Origin: Acidovorax kalamii
Lineage (GTDB): Bacteria > Pseudomonadota > Gammaproteobacteria > Burkholderiales > Burkholderiaceae_C
DNA: 64,000 nucleotides
NCBI RefSeq assembly: GCF_002245625.1
Contig: NZ_NOIG01000004.1
Coordinates: forward strand, 744,001-808,000
Reading direction: 5' to 3'
Program-made: the position numbers and the translations under genes
The notes under the pieces: model-generated
The model's database searches: none
Told to the model about the DNA's origin: nothing
Seen by the model: only the letters and a program-made list of their open reading frames with translations
In this document: positions 61,706 through 64,000 of the stretch, one piece after another
How the letters are laid out: the number at the start of each line of letters is the position of its first letter
Position numbering within the stretch: position 1 is the first letter of the stretch

Positions 61706-62290
61706 TGCTTTCCACTGTGGCATGGTCTGTGCCCACCACAGCCGCAGGCGCATGGCCCACTCGGGCGTGTAGCCCGAGGTGGCAAACCGCACCTGGCCGT
61801 GCGTATCGATCACCACCAGCGCGGGCACGGAGCGCACGCCCCAGCTGTGCGACAGGGTGCCCTGTGGGTCCACCGCCGTGGGCCAGGGCATGCCGCGCTG
61901 GCGCTGCACCTGGGCCACGCGCTCGGCGTTGCCCGACTGCATGGCCACGCCCAGCACGGGCCAGTGGCCGGACAGGCTGGCAATGCTGGGCTCCTCCAGC
62001 TTGCACACCGCACACCATTCGGCCCAGAAGTGCACGGCCACGGCCCGGCCGGGATGCTGGGCGCGCCATGCGGCCAGGGTGGTGGGTGCTGTGGTGGCGG
62101 AGGCTCCAGCGGAACCAGCGAGGGAGGCCATCACCAGCGCCACATCGGGCGCAGGGCCCTGGGGCAGGTCGCGCGTGCGCCAGGTGTCCACCGCCACGAT
62201 GGCGACCCAGGCGAGCACGAGGGTCGTCAGGTGCTGCTTCCAGCTTTTGCGCAAGGACTGCGCGGCGCGGGCGGAAAGGGCCTTCAGCAT
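61688..62290 (-). CDS. Thioredoxin-like membrane protein (TlpA/ScsD-type)
   Basis: A 200-residue protein with an N-terminal helix (LTTLVLAWVAIVAVDTW) and a periplasmic thioredoxin fold with active site HFWAEWCAVC. This is the layout of ScsD/TlpA reductants that reduce periplasmic disulfides. The VRSVPALVVIDTHGQV segment carries the cis-proline. It is 22 bp after serB in the same direction, so probably co-transcribed. Its stop codon lies in repeat R7. Confidence 0.87.
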   Translation of the reverse strand: MLKALSARAAQSLRKSWKQHLTTLVLAWVAIVAVDTWRTRDLPQGPAPDVALVMASLAGSAGASATTAPTTLAAWRAQHPGRAVAVHFWAEWCAVCKLEEPSIASLSGHWPVLGVAMQSGNAERVAQVQRQRGMPWPTAVDPQGTLSHSWGVRSVPALVVIDTHGQVRFATSGYTPEWAMRLRLWWAQTMPQWKAWLPKQ

Positions 62291-62312
62291 GGCGGGGCTG
62301 TGGTGTTGCGAA

Positions 62313-63026
62313 TCAGCGCAGCACTTCGAGCAGCCGGTCCAGCCCACCCTGGTTGATGGCCACCTTGGCCTGCGCGCGCACGGCGGGCTTGGCGTGGTAG
62401 GCCACCGACAGGCCCGCTGCACCCATCATGGGCAAGTCATTGGCGCCGTCGCCCACCGCAATCGCCTGCTGGGGCGAGATGCCCATGAGCGACGCCACTT
62501 CCAGCAGCGTGCGGCGCTTCTCGGCGCCGTCGCAGATGTCGCCCCAGGCCTGGTCCACCATGCGGCCGGTGAGCTGGCCATCTTGCACTTCGAGCATGTT
62601 GGAGCGGGCGAAATCAATGCCCAGCCCGGCCTTCACGCGGTCGGCGAAAAAGGTGAAACCGCCAGAGACCAGCAGCGTGGTCAGGCCCGCCGCCTTGGCG
62701 GCGGTGATCAATTCCTTGGCACCGGGGTTGAAACGCAGGCGCTCGGTGAAGACCTGCTCCATGTGCTGCACTGTCACGCCCTTGAGCAGGGCCACGCGCT
62801 GGCGCAGGCTCTCTTTGTAGTCGGTGATGACGCCCTGCATGGCCGCTTCGGTGATGGCGGCCACCTCGGCCTTGCGGCCTGCGGCGTCGGCGATTTCGTC
62901 CACACACTCGATGTTGATGAGGGTGGAGTCCATGTCAAAAGCGATGAGCTTGTAGCTCGACAGGGACAGCGGGGGCGTGATGCCCTGGATGACGAGGCCG
63001 GGGGCGAATTCGGTAGCGTGGGTCAT
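62313..63026 (-). CDS. serB: Phosphoserine phosphatase SerB
   Basis: A 237-residue HAD-family phosphatase with AFDMDSTLINIECVDEIA (catalytic Asp), VSGGFTFF (Ser motif) and VGDGANDLPMM (metal Asp), the last step of L-serine synthesis. It lacks the N-terminal ACT-like domain of E. coli SerB. ATG at 63026 is preferred over longer in-frame codons, which have no coding character. Confidence 0.95.
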   Translation of the reverse strand: MTHATEFAPGLVIQGITPPLSLSSYKLIAFDMDSTLINIECVDEIADAAGRKAEVAAITEAAMQGVITDYKESLRQRVALLKGVTVQHMEQVFTERLRFNPGAKELITAAKAAGLTTLLVSGGFTFFADRVKAGLGIDFARSNMLEVQDGQLTGRMVDQAWGDICDGAEKRRTLLEVASLMGISPQQAIAVGDGANDLPMMGAAGLSVAYHAKPAVRAQAKVAINQGGLDRLLEVLR

Positions 63027-63156
63027 GGCGCAGGCGACGGGGTGTTTGGTGTGGGGGAGAACAGAACCCGCAATGGTATCGCCCCGCTTCATGCCCCTTC
63101 CGTCTGCGCCGGTTGCCCTGCCACCGTGGGTGCGGCGCCCCCGCAGCGCCGCCGCT

Positions 63157-63351
63157 TCAGCGCGACAGCGGCGGGCCCTTGATGCTGCCACTGCCAGCCC
63201 CTGCGCGGCCCGCAGGGTTGGGTGCGGGCGGCTCGTTCATCTTGACCAGGAACATGCGCAGGAAAAATGCAGCCATGCACAGCATGAACCCGATGCCAAT
63301 GATGCTCATCAGGCCGTAGTCGGTAGAGAAAAGATCGTTCAGCAGATTCAT
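63157..63351 (-). CDS. DUF3149 small membrane protein
   Basis: A 64-residue protein with one helix (GLMSIIGIGFMLCMAAFFLRMFLV) and a short Gly/Pro-rich tail, matching DUF3149, which I know mainly from betaproteobacteria. Its function is unknown. CAGGAG lies about 9 bp before ATG 63351. Confidence 0.82.
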   Translation of the reverse strand: MNLLNDLFSTDYGLMSIIGIGFMLCMAAFFLRMFLVKMNEPPAPNPAGRAGAGSGSIKGPPLSR

Positions 63352-63487
63352 GGTGGGCACTCCTGGTTGGTGTGGTGTCCACTATCGCGCTGCGCCGGGC
63401 AATGCCTCTTGCGCTTTGTCAAGCATCGGCTGCAGGCTGGCATGGCCCGAAGCGGGAGGGCCGTGCTCGGCTATGGCGCCGTGTGAC

Positions 63488-64000
63488 TCAGTCCCGTTCC
63501 GCCGCCGCCAGCAGGGCGGCGATTCGCTGCAGCAGCGCCAGGGCCGCCAGGGGCTGGGTCTGCAGCCACGCGTGCAGGGCATGGCCCACGCCAGGCAACT
63601 GGACCACGTCCACGCTGCGCGCGGCCATGGCGGCCTGGCTGTAGCCCTGGATGACGGTGGGCGGGATCACCGCATCCTCCGCGCCCCAGACCAGCAGCAA
63701 CCGACCGCGAAAGCGCCGCAATGCTGCCCAGGCCAGGGCATCGGCGAAGTCCGTGGTGGTGCGCAGGGTCTGCTGAAAAGCTGGGCCGAAGGGCTGGTGC
63801 TCTGCCGCCGGTGTGTACGCCGCCGGGCAGAACAGCACCAGGGCGCGTGGCTGCAGCGTATCCAGCAGCTGGCACGCCGTGTGGCCGCCCATGCTGGAGG
63901 CGATCAAGGCCAAGGGCGGATGTGTTGTCCCCAGGCCCAGGTGTGCAGCTACAGCCTGCGCCTGAGCCTGGCGGTCTGCCAGGCTGGAGCCCAGCAGGCT
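63488..64000 (-). CDS. Alpha/beta-hydrolase, 5' truncated by the window edge
   Basis: The frame runs open to the right edge, so the N-terminus is missing. The visible 170 codons contain the nucleophile elbow LALIASSMGGHTAC, a later VWGAEDAVIPP (acid) and GVGHALHAWLQ (catalytic His), the typical order in alpha/beta-hydrolases. The substrate is unknown. The nearest family by eye is the small YqiA/RBBP9-like esterase group, but this is uncertain. Confidence 0.85.
   Translation of the reverse strand, partial: SLLGSSLADRQAQAQAVAAHLGLGTTHPPLALIASSMGGHTACQLLDTLQPRALVLFCPAAYTPAAEHQPFGPAFQQTLRTTTDFADALAWAALRRFRGRLLLVWGAEDAVIPPTVIQGYSQAAMAARSVDVVQLPGVGHALHAWLQTQPLAALALLQRIAALLAAAERD

Overview
The window is about 64 kb of GC-rich, gene-dense DNA, almost certainly from a betaproteobacterium of the Comamonadaceae (Acidovorax-like). 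The grounds are the gene content (Bug-type tricarboxylate binding protein, DUF3149, CYTH-CHAD protein, 6S RNA next to zapA), the heavy GC bias at third codon positions, and a short dispersed repeat of the type I recall from comamonad genomes. No tRNA, rRNA, CRISPR array, IS element or prophage was seen. Both edges cut genes.

Region 1 (1-3289): the end of a GGDEF-EAL protein, a TauE/SafE permease, a 6S RNA gene whose closing stem can be read directly, and the zapA / ZapB-like cell-division pair.

Region 2 (3344-25637) is the core of the window: a cobalamin riboswitch followed by 18 co-directional genes with overlaps or gaps of at most about 70 bp, so probably one 22-kb transcription unit. It encodes corrinoid import (BtuB, BtuF, BtuC, BtuD) and the late steps of B12 synthesis and salvage (CbiA/CobB, CobU/CobP, CobO, CbiB, CobC, CobQ, CobT). 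It also holds unexpected members: an ExbB-like protein, an ExbD-like DUF2149 protein and a CobN-family chelatase with a signal peptide and a C-terminal membrane anchor; a siderophore-type TonB receptor with a PepSY membrane protein; and a HipA-like kinase with a DUF3037 protein. The exported CobN plus motor-like pair is the best candidate for an under-described system. No early corrin-ring genes, no CobS/CobT chelatase partners and no cobalamin synthase gene are present here.

Region 3 (25651-38559): a membrane diguanylate cyclase; a polyamine-type ABC transporter with a GntR/FCD regulator and a hydantoin-racemase-like protein; an AbrB-Doc toxin-antitoxin pair; endonuclease III; a LysR-amidase-Bug catabolic cluster; and a GyrI-like protein.

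Region 4 (38678-53081) is mostly housekeeping and signalling: a PLP aminotransferase, SlyX, TetR with 2,4-dienoyl-CoA reductase, an exonuclease, CYTH-CHAD with an orphan PstS, a chemoreceptor, a PAS-GGDEF protein, a DEAD-box helicase, DUF2721, SUI1 and DUF3820.

Region 5 (53109-64000): an orphan LivM coupled to an acetyltransferase, a LysR regulator, a nitric-oxide defence module (truncated haemoglobin, RIC/YtfE, NsrR), an AraC regulator, an isoquinoline-oxidoreductase-like IorAB pair, a thioredoxin-like protein, SerB, DUF3149 and the end of an alpha/beta hydrolase.

Seven copies of a roughly 60-bp repeat family are scattered across the window. Three lie inside reading frames and are translated, and others supply gene ends.
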